A stretch of DNA of 26,674 bases from JBBDWZ01 sp050732575 (GCA_050732575.1 JBOHRF010000042.1:1-26674), one strand, 5' to 3'. Positions 17,798 to 26,585 are shown, counted from the stretch's first letter. The notes: generated by a model from the sequence alone, not told the origin. Numbers and translations are program-made.

Positions 17798-19158
17798 TCT
17801 GGCAGAGCCCCTGGGCGTTGTTGGGCCTCCTGGCCCTGGCCGTACCCGTAGTGATTCACCTGCTGGGACGACGCAATGCGCGCGTGCAGCCGTTCCCCAC
17901 ACTGCGCTTTCTCACACCGTCCCAGTTGTCTCTCACCCGGCGTACACGCGTGACCGACTGGTTGCTGCTGATCGTGCGGCTCGGAATTGTTGCGGCCGCC
18001 GTGGCCGCACTGGCGCAGCCGCTCCTGCTGGTCGCCCAGCGGCGGCGCGAACTGGATCGTGCGCTGGCCCGCGTCATCATCGTCGATACCAGCGCCAGCA
18101 TGAATCGCGCAGCCTCGAGCGCGCCGCATGCGCGCGATGTTGCTCGCGCTGAGGCTCAGCGGCTGGCCACCCAGGCAGCCACCAGCACAATCGTCGAATC
18201 GGCCGCACCGGCACAGACGTTGGCTGGCGCGGTGGGGTGGCTACAGCGTCAGTCGGGCCGACGCGAAATCACCATTCTTTCGGATTTTCAGCTGGGCACC
18301 CTCGAGCAAGCCGACCTTCAAGTCTTGCCTGATGAGGTGGGCCTGCGGCTGCAAAGGATCGCCGTCACGGTTGACACCGGTACGATTGAATCCGTGGTCG
18401 AACACTCCGGCCATCAAACCAGGGCACGCGTCACACTCGCGCCCGCGCACACTGACGTGGAGTGGACGGCAACGCGCAGCGAGAATGGGCACCGGAGCCA
18501 GGTGCTCGTTCTGGCAGGGCAGGGCGAGCGCGCGGCCGCTCAGGCCGCGGAGCGCGCAGCTCAGGACATCGGTGCCCCGGCATCCAGTACCGACAATCAA
18601 CGCGTAGCCATTGTTCACCATCAGTTCGAGGGGCGCGCAGACCTTCTGCGCAGGGCGCAGCCGCTCAACCAACCCTGGATGGCCGATATGGTGGCGAGCA
18701 TCCGGTCCGACTCGACGCTGGTTGCAGCGGCTGCGACCGCGGACGCGCGCGTCGACAGTGTCATCACCGATCCTTTCATAACTCTGGCTCGCGCCAGCAA
18801 TGGCGTTCCGGTCGCCGTGGCTGCACGGGGGAGCGTGCAAGGCAGCGATCGATTGCTGCTGTTCCCGCTGGTCGATGCGGCCAGCCTGACCTCGGCTGCA
18901 CTTACGGCGGCGGCTGCGCGTGCGCTCTCAGCCGCGCCCACTGCTTACGAGTTGGAACCCGGAACGCTCGCCGATGCAACACTGCAGGCCTGGGCGCGGG
19001 CACCGGGGTCGTACGCCCGTGCCGCCGGCCCGAATGGCGCGTCCGATGGCCGCTGGGTGTGGCTGTTCGTGCTGGTGTTGTTGGCGCTGGAGACCTCTAT
19101 GAGACGCGCGCCGTCAAAACCTCGACCTGCGGAGGACGCGGATGCACGCGTGGTCTGA
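17794..19158 (+). CDS. BatA-type membrane protein with VWA metal-site motif
   Basis: The protein has 454 residues. Residues 1-25 form a membrane helix, followed by the BatA N-terminal signature (IHLLGRRNARVQPFPTLRFL) and a second membrane helix at about 56-80. A VWA-type segment follows, with VIIVDTSASM (D98, S100, S102). The rest is a domain of about 310 residues with few recognisable motifs, then a C-terminal membrane helix (WVWLFVLVLLALE, near 427-439) and a basic tail. BatA proteins of aerotolerance operons are membrane VWA proteins working with MoxR. The start overlaps the DUF58 stop, and the end overlaps the next gene by 17 bases, indicating tight coupling. Start at 17794 is supported by the overlap rather than a ribosome binding site. 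Confidence 0.85.
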   Translation: MIWQSPWALLGLLALAVPVVIHLLGRRNARVQPFPTLRFLTPSQLSLTRRTRVTDWLLLIVRLGIVAAAVAALAQPLLLVAQRRRELDRALARVIIVDTSASMNRAASSAPHARDVARAEAQRLATQAATSTIVESAAPAQTLAGAVGWLQRQSGRREITILSDFQLGTLEQADLQVLPDEVGLRLQRIAVTVDTGTIESVVEHSGHQTRARVTLAPAHTDVEWTATRSENGHRSQVLVLAGQGERAAAQAAERAAQDIGAPASSTDNQRVAIVHHQFEGRADLLRRAQPLNQPWMADMVASIRSDSTLVAAAATADARVDSVITDPFITLARASNGVPVAVAARGSVQGSDRLLLFPLVDAASLTSAALTAAAARALSAAPTAYELEPGTLADATLQAWARAPGSYARAAGPNGASDGRWVWLFVLVLLALETSMRRAPSKPRPAEDADARVV

Positions 19159-21229
19159 GGCGGCGCAGTTGCGTGCCTTCCTGGCTCGCGTGGCGCGGCG
19201 GCGCACAGCGCTTGCCGCAACGCAGGGCGCGGCCAGCGCTCTCGCTTTTGCCAGCGCGATTCTCCTTGGTCTCTCGATCACCGGATGGTGGACCGGCCGC
19301 CCGCTCGGTTGGTTGGTGATCGTCAGTGCCGGCCTGCTCCTGCTAGGCACAGGTCTCGGAGCACTATCGTCGCGCGTATCGCGCCGGCGAGTCGCGCTTC
19401 TGGTGGAGGCGCGTGCACCAGAGTCCCGCAACCTCATCGTGACTGCCGCAGAGCTCATGGAAGCGCCGTCGCGCGGGCGGTCCGCGGTGGTTCAACTGGT
19501 CTGGCGGCAGGCCGACACGCTGGCCATGGCACTGGATGCGGCCACGCTTTTTCCTGCCCGCCGTGCGCTGGCAGTTCTGAGCGCCAGTGCTGCTCTGTGC
19601 GCACTGGCCACGCTCCTGACGGCCGCACGCTCGAACGCAGCGCGCGCAGCCGGGCCATCCGCATCGCTCGACGCCGCAGTCAGCAGTGTAGTCCTGGTAG
19701 TAGCGCCGCCCGCGTACACTGGATTGCCAGAGGAAACGCTGCGTAATCCCGCGCGCGTACAGGCTGTGGCCGGTAGCCTGCTGCGCGTGAGCGTACAGGC
19801 GCAGGCAGCAGCGGTCACCATCGAAACACTGAATGGCCGGCAATCGCTGGCCGTGCGGGAGTCACAAACGTTCATCGGCCAGGTGCCGGCCGACGCGGAC
19901 GGCTACCTGGCCATCGAGGCCCGCGCCTCCGACGGGCGCAGTGGTGCGCGCAAACTCATTGGCCTTTCTGTGACGCCCGACCGCATGCCGCGCGTGCGGC
20001 TCACCGCGCCCGGCCGCGATCTCTTTCTGGCCGATGCGCGCCGCACCATAGCCGTGGTCGTGGAGGCCAATGATGACCTGGCGTTGGCGCAGCTTCAGCT
20101 CCGCTACACGCGCGTATACGGGTCCGGTGAACGGTTCACATTCACCGATGGCACGCTGCCACTCCAGATCGATCGCACCAACCAGAAGACGTGGCGTGCG
20201 CGTGCGGACTTGAAGCTGGAAACGCTCGGGCTCGCGCCCGGGGACATGCTGGTATACCGCGGCCTGGCCAGCGACAAAAGGCCGGGCGCACCGCCCGCAG
20301 AATCCGACGCTTTCATTATCGAGATCACCGCACCCGGCGCCATCGCCGCCGAAGGGTTTGCGCTCGATGATGAAGAGCGCGACCGCTACGGCATCAGCCA
20401 GCAGATGGTCGTGCTCAAAACCGAACGCCTGCTGGCGCGCGCTTCTACCCTTGCGCCGGACTCGCTAGCCCGGGAAGCGCTGACCCTGGCTGCCGAGCAG
20501 CGCAGTGTGCGCGCCGAGTTCGTGTTCATGATGGGCGGCGAGCTGGCGGAAGAAGTGCTCGAGGCAGCCAACCTGGCGGAGCTCAACGAAGAAGAGCACG
20601 CGGCCGCGGATGAAGAAGTGCTGGCCGGCCGGCTGGCCAATCGCGGCCGCATCGAGCTGATGCGCGCCATCCGCTCCATGAGTCGCGCCTCCACCGCGCT
20701 CAACATCGCCAACCTGACCGAAGCGCTGAAGCAGGAACGCGCCGCGCTGATCCAGCTGCAGCGTGCCTTTGCCCGCACCCGCTACATCCTGCGCGCCCTC
20801 ACGCAACGCGAGCGGCTGGACCTGAGTCGCCGGCTCACCGGTCTGCTCAACGCCGCCGGCTCCGATGTGCGGCCAGCTCCCCAGCCCGACACCAATGCGC
20901 GCATAACCGCGCTCCGTCAGGTGCTCGCCAACATCGCCACATTGGCCGCACGGCCCGACGCTTCGAGCATCTTGGCCAGCGCGCAAAACCTGCTGCGCAT
21001 CGACCCGTCCGATCCGCATTTGCAGCAGGTGGCCGCGCAACTGGCCGAGGCCGCAACGGCCAGCGCGCAAGAGCGGGCGCGCACAAAGCTCGATCAGGCC
21101 GCATCCGGTCTGGCAACATCGCTCAAAAGGGAGCTGCCTTCCTCGCCGCGCAACAGCGCATCGCTGGATTTGAAACGGCTCGAGGGCGCGTTGATCGATG
21201 CACTGCGAACCACGGCGCGTAACCCATGA
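19142..21229 (+). CDS. Large membrane protein with Ig-like and long helical region, DUF4175-like
   Basis: This 695-residue protein has three N-terminal membrane segments (about 28-50, 55-77, and around 140-160). An Ig-like or beta-sandwich region containing VVAPPAYTGLPEETLRNPARV follows, with a second such region (MPRVRLTAPGRDLFLADARR), and then a long helical, charged segment from about 405 to the end (ELAEEVLEAANLAELNEEEH) that may form coiled coil. The layout matches large proteins, often labelled DUF4175, encoded in MoxR/BatA operons of several phyla. GGAGG at about 19128, with 7-base spacing, supports the start strongly, although it lies inside the previous gene. The periplasmic Ig-like part could hold an envelope partner; that is inference. 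Confidence 0.75.
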   Translation: MHAWSEAAQLRAFLARVARRRTALAATQGAASALAFASAILLGLSITGWWTGRPLGWLVIVSAGLLLLGTGLGALSSRVSRRRVALLVEARAPESRNLIVTAAELMEAPSRGRSAVVQLVWRQADTLAMALDAATLFPARRALAVLSASAALCALATLLTAARSNAARAAGPSASLDAAVSSVVLVVAPPAYTGLPEETLRNPARVQAVAGSLLRVSVQAQAAAVTIETLNGRQSLAVRESQTFIGQVPADADGYLAIEARASDGRSGARKLIGLSVTPDRMPRVRLTAPGRDLFLADARRTIAVVVEANDDLALAQLQLRYTRVYGSGERFTFTDGTLPLQIDRTNQKTWRARADLKLETLGLAPGDMLVYRGLASDKRPGAPPAESDAFIIEITAPGAIAAEGFALDDEERDRYGISQQMVVLKTERLLARASTLAPDSLAREALTLAAEQRSVRAEFVFMMGGELAEEVLEAANLAELNEEEHAAADEEVLAGRLANRGRIELMRAIRSMSRASTALNIANLTEALKQERAALIQLQRAFARTRYILRALTQRERLDLSRRLTGLLNAAGSDVRPAPQPDTNARITALRQVLANIATLAARPDASSILASAQNLLRIDPSDPHLQQVAAQLAEAATASAQERARTKLDQAASGLATSLKRELPSSPRNSASLDLKRLEGALIDALRTTARNP

Positions 21230-22968
21230 CACTGCGCCTGCTGCGTTTATTCGCCATCCTCATCGCAGTCGCCGCAGTCCTCGATCCGGCGATCCGTACC
21301 ACACGCCGAACACGGCCCGTGATCGCGGTCGTGGCCGCCAGTCCCGCAACCGATAGCTTGCCCTCAGCGCGTGTGGCCGAAGCCCTGTCCAGACGCTACG
21401 AAGTTATTGAAGCGCCGTATGAAGGAGCGGATGCTACAGTATTGGTGGGCAATCACTTGCCACCATCGATCGGCTACGCCACTTCACCGGCTTTCGCCGT
21501 GCTGGAAGAGAACGACGGGCCCTCCATTTGGTTGCAGTCCATGGCCGCGCCCACGCGCGCGCACGTCGAGTCACGAGTGCCGATCGAGGTAGTAGCAAAC
21601 ACGGCCGGTGCCGCGGGCCGCACGCTCCAAATGACATTGCGCAACGATGACCGGGAAGTGGATCGCGTGGAGCGCGCCATCACGTCCAATGCACAATCGT
21701 TCCCGTTGCCACTTGCCTATGTACCGGGCGTTGCGGGAGCCACGCCGCTACGGGTCGAGGCCAGTATTATCGGCGCGCGTAGCACGACCGCGGATCTCAT
21801 GATCGATGTTGTGGAACAGCGCTGGTCGGTGTTGTTCTTTGACCGGCGACCGTCATGGATGTCCACCTTTGTACGCCGTTCGCTGGAGCGCGATTCCAGG
21901 TTTGTTGTGAATAGCCGCGTGATTACATCGCGCAACGTCAGCACGTCCGCGGGTCGGTCACCGCAACGGCTGGGTGACGCCGAGATGTTAGATCCAGTCG
22001 AGGTAGTGGTTGTGGGCGCACCGGAGTCGCTGAGTGAAAGCGATGTGAGCGGCCTGGAAACCTTCATGCGACGCCGTGGAGGAACGGTCGTGCTGCTGCT
22101 CGATCGGCGCGCTCCCGGCCCCTACGAACGCCTCACCCACGTGGATCAGTGGTCAGATGCCACGGGCAGCGCGCCCGCGCCCGTGGCAGCGGAAACCCTC
22201 GATTCCGTGGAGCTGCGCAGCGCAACCGTAACCTGGCCGGCGCGCATGCCCGCCGGTGCTCACGCACTGGGCGTAGGGCGTTCAACTCGACAAACGGATC
22301 GCCCCGTGATCTGGCAGATGTCGGTGGGTGCCGGCAGGCTGGTTGTGAGTGGCGCACTGGACGCGTGGAAATACCGTGACGCAGCAACTTCTTTGTTCGA
22401 CGAGTTCTGGCGCGCTTTGATTGCGGATGCCGCGCAAGCGGCTGCGCCGCCCGTTGAAGCTGCGTTACAGTCCGTCCTTGCGCCCGGCGAAAGGGCGGAT
22501 GTCTTGCTGACCATACGCGCGGCGACGCTATCCGACGCGACCACCGCGCGCGCTCGCATCAGCGCCTCCCTGGCTGGACCCGATGGGCCAACACAACTGA
22601 GACTGTGGCCGGACGGACCCGTGGGCCGCGTGCGCGGAGTGGTGCGCGCGCCCACTACTCCCGGCACTTATCGCGTACACGTGGCCGCCGATGCGCATCA
22701 GGTCGACCTGCCCATTATAGTGGCTAACTCCGTTGCGCGACCAACCCGTCACGAGCCCGACGTAGTTAGCGCCTGGGCAGCTTCACGCGGAGGCGCCGCC
22801 ATCCCGTCATCGCGTCTGCAAGACCTGCCCGCACTGCTCGAGCGCTCGCTCCGTTTGTCAGCGCGCCGGGTTACCTGGCATCCCATGCGGAACGGTTGGT
22901 GGATCCTGCCGTTTGTGCTACTGCTTGCGGCAGAGTGGTGGGGGCGAAGGAGGCGGGGACTCACGTAA
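21226..22968 (+). CDS. Membrane-anchored protein with GATase-like domain, last gene of MoxR operon
   Basis: The protein has 580 residues, with a membrane helix at each end (about 5-20, and WWILPFVLLLAAEWW near 561-575). Between them, an Ig-like stretch (ESRVPIEVVANTAG) is followed by a region whose VLFFDRRPSWMSTFVRRSLE and VEVVVVGAPESLSESD...GGTVVLLLDRR segments resemble the class I glutamine-amidotransferase-like fold found in proteins of BatA/MoxR operons; no Cys-His-Glu catalytic set was seen. It overlaps the previous gene by four bases (ATGA). The gene ends the operon; a 384-base gap with an inverted repeat follows. It is likely exposed in the periplasm and structural rather than catalytic. 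Confidence 0.72.
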   Translation: MTLRLLRLFAILIAVAAVLDPAIRTTRRTRPVIAVVAASPATDSLPSARVAEALSRRYEVIEAPYEGADATVLVGNHLPPSIGYATSPAFAVLEENDGPSIWLQSMAAPTRAHVESRVPIEVVANTAGAAGRTLQMTLRNDDREVDRVERAITSNAQSFPLPLAYVPGVAGATPLRVEASIIGARSTTADLMIDVVEQRWSVLFFDRRPSWMSTFVRRSLERDSRFVVNSRVITSRNVSTSAGRSPQRLGDAEMLDPVEVVVVGAPESLSESDVSGLETFMRRRGGTVVLLLDRRAPGPYERLTHVDQWSDATGSAPAPVAAETLDSVELRSATVTWPARMPAGAHALGVGRSTRQTDRPVIWQMSVGAGRLVVSGALDAWKYRDAATSLFDEFWRALIADAAQAAAPPVEAALQSVLAPGERADVLLTIRAATLSDATTARARISASLAGPDGPTQLRLWPDGPVGRVRGVVRAPTTPGTYRVHVAADAHQVDLPIIVANSVARPTRHEPDVVSAWAASRGGAAIPSSRLQDLPALLERSLRLSARRVTWHPMRNGWWILPFVLLLAAEWWGRRRRGLT

Positions 22969-22990
22969 AGGCACCCAGCAAACTTCAAAC

Positions 22991-23239
22991 TTCGGAACTG
23001 CGACTTTCGGGACTGCGACTTCGGAACTGCGACTTCGGAACTTCAACTTCGGAACTTCGGAACGGACGGGGGTGTGCATTGCCCGTCTCCCGTTCGACGT
23101 CGAATTCCCGGGTTGCCGTTCCGTAGTTGGTCGTTGCGCAGTTGAAGTCCCGCAGTCGCAGTTCCGAATTTGCAGTTCCGCAGTTCAAGTTCCGAAGTCG
23201 CAGTTCCGAAGTTGCAGTTCCGGTTTTGCAGTCCCGCAT
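22991..23239. repeat. Intergenic inverted repeat of TTCGGAACTGCGAC units
   Basis: The gap 22969-23352 holds no credible gene. The left arm (22991-23063) consists of units of TTCGGAACTGCGAC and shorter variants (exact copies at 22991-23004 and 23020-23033). The right side (about 23138-23236) has the reverse complement GTCGCAGTTCCGAA (exact copies at 23155-23168 and 23197-23210). A perfect 26-base stem pairs 23018-23043 with 23187-23212. The middle (about 23064-23137) contains no clear repeats. The remaining 23240-23352 holds a G-run-rich stretch (around 23250-23300) and a candidate promoter. Function is unknown; it may fold as a long hairpin in RNA or DNA. Confidence 0.8.
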
Positions 23240-23312
23240 TTTGCCGTCCCCTCACCCCGGGCCGGAGTGGGGGGGCGAAACCGGGGGTGAGCGTGGGGCG
23301 CGGTGCCTCCGG

Positions 23313-23342
23313 TTGACAGTCCTCTCATACCTCCCTTACCCT
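23313..23342 (+). promoter_or_regulatory. Candidate promoter for the TldE/TldD operon
   Basis: A perfect TTGACA (23313-23318) is followed after 18 bases by TACCCT (23337-23342), a weak -10. Transcription from it would start within a few bases of the ATG at 23353, and no ribosome binding site precedes that ATG, so the mRNA may be leaderless. The call rests on the hexamers and position only. Confidence 0.3.
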
Positions 23343-23352
23343 ACCCCGCATC

Positions 23353-24771
23353 ATGTACACACGCGAGCAAGTCAAAACGATCGTCGACAAGGTCATTAAT
23401 ATGGCCGGTGCCGACGCGGTCGAGGTGAATTTCACGGGCGGCGAACGTTCGGGTACGCGCTGGGCCAACTCCTCGATCACAACCAACCTCGTCCAGTACG
23501 ACCGGCAGGTCACGGTCAACGTGCGCATTGGCCAGAAGACGGGCAGTGCCAACACGCGCGATTTTACCGATGCCGGTCTCAAAGCGATGGTTGACGAAGC
23601 GATGGCCGAAGCACGGGAAGCGCAGGACAGCCCGAACCTGCCCGAGCTGCTCGGTCCTCAGGAGTACATCCCGGTCGATGCGGCGCTGCCCAATCTGGTG
23701 AACTACGGCCCGGCCGAGCGCGCGCGCATGGTCAAGGACAGCATCGACCTTGCTGAGCGCAAAGGTGTGCTGGGCGCCGGCTACATTCCCAAGTCGGACC
23801 AGACGACCTGCAACGCCAATTCGAAGGGTCTGTTCGCGTATTATCGCTACGCGGAAACCGGCTTTGTATTGACCTGTCGAATGGCCGATGGCAGCGGCTC
23901 AGGATGGGCCGGGATCACCGGCATCAAGGACGTTCGGATGATCGACGCGAAAGCGTTGACCGAAGTCGCCGCCAACAAGGCACTGGGTAGTCGCGCACCG
24001 CGCGCCATCGAACCGGGTCGCTATACCGTCATCCTCGAGCCCCGCGCCAACGCACGATTCCTTTCGCTCATGACCGGCATCTTCAACCCGGGTGGCGCGG
24101 GTCGTGGTGGTGGTGGTGGTGGTAGAGGCGGAGGCGGCGGCGCTGGCGACGCCGGTGCTGGCGGTGCTGGAGAAGGTGGTGCGGGTCGGGGAGGTGGAGG
24201 TGGTGGTGGTGCCGCGTCGTTCATGGCGGGCAAGAAGCCGGGTGACAAGCTGTTCAGCGAACTGTTCACGCTGAAGAGTGAGATTGGTCATCCCATCCTG
24301 CGGCAAACGCCGATCCTGAATGACAACCGTCCGGCCCAACCGGTGACCTGGGTGGAGAACGGCGTGCTCCGCAATCTGGCGCAGGGTCAGCCCGCCAACG
24401 TCAACATGAGTCTGGTGATGGGAGGCTCCGACCTCTCCATCGAAGACATGGTCAAGCAAACGCGCCGCGGCTTGCTGGTCACGTTCTTCTGGTACATCCG
24501 CGGCGTACCATCGGAAGGTCAGCCGCTGCTCAACACGGGCATGACGCGTGACGGTCTCTTCCTCATCGAGAACGGTGAGATCGTGGGGCCCGTGCAGAAC
24601 TTCCGATGGAATATGTCGCCGCTGGTCGGCTACAATAATCTCTCGCTGGTGGGCAAGCCTGTACCCATGCACATGGGCGAATCCTACGATGGCGCCAACA
24701 CTGCGCTGGTGCCGCCCGTGCGAATTGAAGAGTTCTACATGACGTCGATTTCTCCGGCCGTCGCTCCCTAA
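23353..24771 (+). CDS. tldE: TldE/PmbA-like protein with Gly-rich insert
   Basis: This 472-residue protein starts YTREQVKTIVDKVI and shows TldD/PmbA family features, including RWANSSITTN, a conserved VTVNVRIGQKTGSANT region, and the late YNNLSLVGKPVPMHMG. It lacks the HExxxH metal-binding helix, and therefore corresponds to the non-catalytic partner (TldE/PmbA) of the TldD protease. In E. coli, TldD and TldE form a heterodimer that processes peptides such as microcin B17. A low-complexity Gly-rich insert (GGGGGG, GGAGRG and similar) occupies about residues 246-290, encoded by GGT/GGC repeats. There is no signal peptide. The next gene starts 12 bases after its stop, so both are translated from one transcript. 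A TTG/ATG start upstream is not needed; the ATG at 23353 fits the family N-terminus. Confidence 0.86.
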   Translation: MYTREQVKTIVDKVINMAGADAVEVNFTGGERSGTRWANSSITTNLVQYDRQVTVNVRIGQKTGSANTRDFTDAGLKAMVDEAMAEAREAQDSPNLPELLGPQEYIPVDAALPNLVNYGPAERARMVKDSIDLAERKGVLGAGYIPKSDQTTCNANSKGLFAYYRYAETGFVLTCRMADGSGSGWAGITGIKDVRMIDAKALTEVAANKALGSRAPRAIEPGRYTVILEPRANARFLSLMTGIFNPGGAGRGGGGGGRGGGGGAGDAGAGGAGEGGAGRGGGGGGGAASFMAGKKPGDKLFSELFTLKSEIGHPILRQTPILNDNRPAQPVTWVENGVLRNLAQGQPANVNMSLVMGGSDLSIEDMVKQTRRGLLVTFFWYIRGVPSEGQPLLNTGMTRDGLFLIENGEIVGPVQNFRWNMSPLVGYNNLSLVGKPVPMHMGESYDGANTALVPPVRIEEFYMTSISPAVAP

Positions 24772-24783
24772 CAGGATATCGAC

Positions 24784-26448
24784 ATGAGCTCACGTCGCGA
24801 CTTCATCAAGGGCGTAGGCGCGTCGGCCGCGTTCGCCCTCTACTCGCACGACCTGGTGGCCGAGATCATTGCGCTCTCGCCCAAAGGCCGCGTGCTCGAG
24901 ACCAAGTTCAAGGGCCTGGCGGACATCGTATTGGGCGAGGCCAAGCTGGCGGGCTGCAGTTATGCCGACGTGCGCTTCACACTGACCGCCAACATCCCGG
25001 GCGCATCGGCGAACTTCTCGGCGTCCGGCGAGACGGGTGGCGGTGGTGGACGCGGGGGGCGCGGAGGCGGAGGCGGCGGTGGTGGTCGGGGTGGCCGAGG
25101 TGGCGGACGCGGCGGCATCCCAACCGATGCCGAACGTCAGGCCGGCGGCTTCGGTGTTCGTGTCATCCACAGCGGTGTTTGGGGATTTGCCAGCAGTCCC
25201 ATCGTCACGGAAGAAGAAATTCGCCGCATCACGCGCGTGGCCGTCGAGGTGGCGCGCGCCAGCGCCATTGCCAAGCGCACGGACGTGAAACTCGCGCCCG
25301 TGCCCAAGTACATCGAGAACTACATCACACCCATGAAGAAGCACCCGACCAGCGTTTCCCAGACCGACAAGCAGGCCTGGGCCCAGGCCATTGTCGACAA
25401 AGCGAAAGGCGTGAAGGGTGTAACCGGTGTGAACGTCTCGGCCAACCACGGCTATGAGTGGCGCTACTTTGCCTCGAGCGAAGGCTCCTACATCGAACAG
25501 GAATTGTTCACCACCAGTCCCAGCTTGAACGTGACCGCTCGCGTGGGTGAAGTCACGCGTACGCGCAACTACAATGGCGTGGCCGGCACCGGTGGCTGGG
25601 AGCTGGCCGAAGAATCGGACTTGTTGGAGGCTGCCGAGCGCGTGGCCAATGAGGCCGTCGAGTTCTGTACCGCCAAGCCGCTCGGATCGAGCGGGCTGCG
25701 CGACCTCATTCTGTCGCCCGCTCATGCCATGCTGACCATCCATGAAATCGTTGCGCACGCCACCGAGCTGGATCGCGTGGTGGGCTATGAGGCCAACTAC
25801 GCCGGGACCAGCTTCGTCAAGCTCTCCGATGTTGGCAAACTCAAGTACGGTTCCAAACTCTTCAACGTAACGGCCGACAAGACCAGCCGTGGCCTGGGCA
25901 CCGTAGGCTTCGATGACGACGGCGTGAAGACCATGTCCTGGCCCATCGTGCGCGAGGGCATCCTGGTCGGCCTGCAGACCAATCGCGAGACCGCGCATTA
26001 CGTCAAGGAAGACTTCAGCCGCGGCTGCACCTTCGGCAATTCCTGGCGCGACTACCCCTTCCTGCGCATGCCCAACGTGCACGTCGAGCCGGGGCCCGAG
26101 AACTCACCCACGCGCGACCAGCTCATTGCCGATGTCAAGAATGGCGTCATGATCGATGGCCGCGGCAGCTACTCCATCGACCAGCAGCGCTACAACGGTC
26201 AGTTCGGCGGCCACGTGTTCTGGGAGATCAAAGACGGCAAGGTCACGCGCATGGTGACCGATGTCACTTACAATGCCATTACCACCGACTTCTGGGGCAA
26301 CCTGGACGGCATCACCGGACCCAGGGAATACCAGATGCACGGCACGGGTGGCGATGCCAAGGGCCAGCCCACCCAGACCAACAGCATCTCCCATGGGTCG
26401 CCCTGGCTATTGATCCGCAACATCATGGTGGGGGCTGCCTTCGACTAG
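24784..26448 (+). CDS. tldD: TldD-like metalloprotease with Tat signal and Gly/Arg-rich insert
   Basis: This 554-residue protein has AGGA 7 bases before its ATG. It starts with a twin-arginine signal (SSRRDFIKG, then a hydrophobic ASAAFALYS stretch). The family's metal helix is HEIVAH at 320-325 (H320, E321, H325). A Gly/Arg-rich insert (GGRGG and GGGRGG blocks) lies at about residues 84-112, between two early beta strands. Near the C-terminus the E. coli TldD zinc-ligand Cys region appears as HGTGGDAKGQ, with Gly at the aligned Cys position. H519, or H537 in SISHGSP, could act instead. TldD cleaves unfolded peptides in a complex with TldE. The Tat signal suggests export of the folded protein, unlike E. 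coli TldD, which is cytoplasmic. Family assignment is firm; localisation and the third ligand are inference. Confidence 0.88.
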   Translation: MSSRRDFIKGVGASAAFALYSHDLVAEIIALSPKGRVLETKFKGLADIVLGEAKLAGCSYADVRFTLTANIPGASANFSASGETGGGGGRGGRGGGGGGGGRGGRGGGRGGIPTDAERQAGGFGVRVIHSGVWGFASSPIVTEEEIRRITRVAVEVARASAIAKRTDVKLAPVPKYIENYITPMKKHPTSVSQTDKQAWAQAIVDKAKGVKGVTGVNVSANHGYEWRYFASSEGSYIEQELFTTSPSLNVTARVGEVTRTRNYNGVAGTGGWELAEESDLLEAAERVANEAVEFCTAKPLGSSGLRDLILSPAHAMLTIHEIVAHATELDRVVGYEANYAGTSFVKLSDVGKLKYGSKLFNVTADKTSRGLGTVGFDDDGVKTMSWPIVREGILVGLQTNRETAHYVKEDFSRGCTFGNSWRDYPFLRMPNVHVEPGPENSPTRDQLIADVKNGVMIDGRGSYSIDQQRYNGQFGGHVFWEIKDGKVTRMVTDVTYNAITTDFWGNLDGITGPREYQMHGTGGDAKGQPTQTNSISHGSPWLLIRNIMVGAAFD

Positions 26449-26492
26449 GTTCACGCGCGAACGTTCGGGATCACGGCATTTTGGCTCAGCAT

Positions 26493-26506
26493 GCGGCGAT
26501 GGCCGC
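26493..26506 (+). terminator. Weak candidate terminator after tldD
   Basis: A GCGGC/GCCGC stem with a 4-base loop lies 44 bases after the tldD stop. The following T's are scattered (TTTATT, CTTTT), so it is a weak call. The rest of 26449-26634 shows no gene. Confidence 0.25.
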
Positions 26507-26556
26507 CAAGTGTTTATTCGGCTTTTGACCCCCCTGCGACCCACCAGACTTAGTCC

Positions 26557-26585
26557 TTGAATTCATAAATACATTGACGTATTAA
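26557..26585 (+). promoter_or_regulatory. Candidate promoter upstream of the transposase start
   Basis: TTGAAT (26557-26562) and TATTAA (26580-26585) are separated by 17 bases in an AT-rich patch that stands out from the GC-rich surroundings. A short inverted repeat, AATAC/GTATT (26568-26572 with 26579-26583), overlaps the -10. It lies about 50 bases before the GTG start of the partial transposase gene. Confidence 0.4.

Noticed and set aside
22913..23290. Frames of 70-125 codons running through the TTCGGAACTGCGAC array on both strands
   Set aside because: They exist because a 14-base repeat reads in all frames; translations are repetitive (TSELR-like) with no domain or ribosome binding site.
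24103..24215. GGT/GGC microsatellite in tldE considered as a phase-variable switch
   Set aside because: The units are triplets, so length changes keep the frame; they would alter insert length but not turn the gene off.
24790..26082. 430-codon frame on the minus strand opposite tldD
   Set aside because: The plus-strand frame has the TldD metal motif and Tat signal; the antisense frame has only His/Gly/Ala/Val-biased composition from GC-rich third positions.
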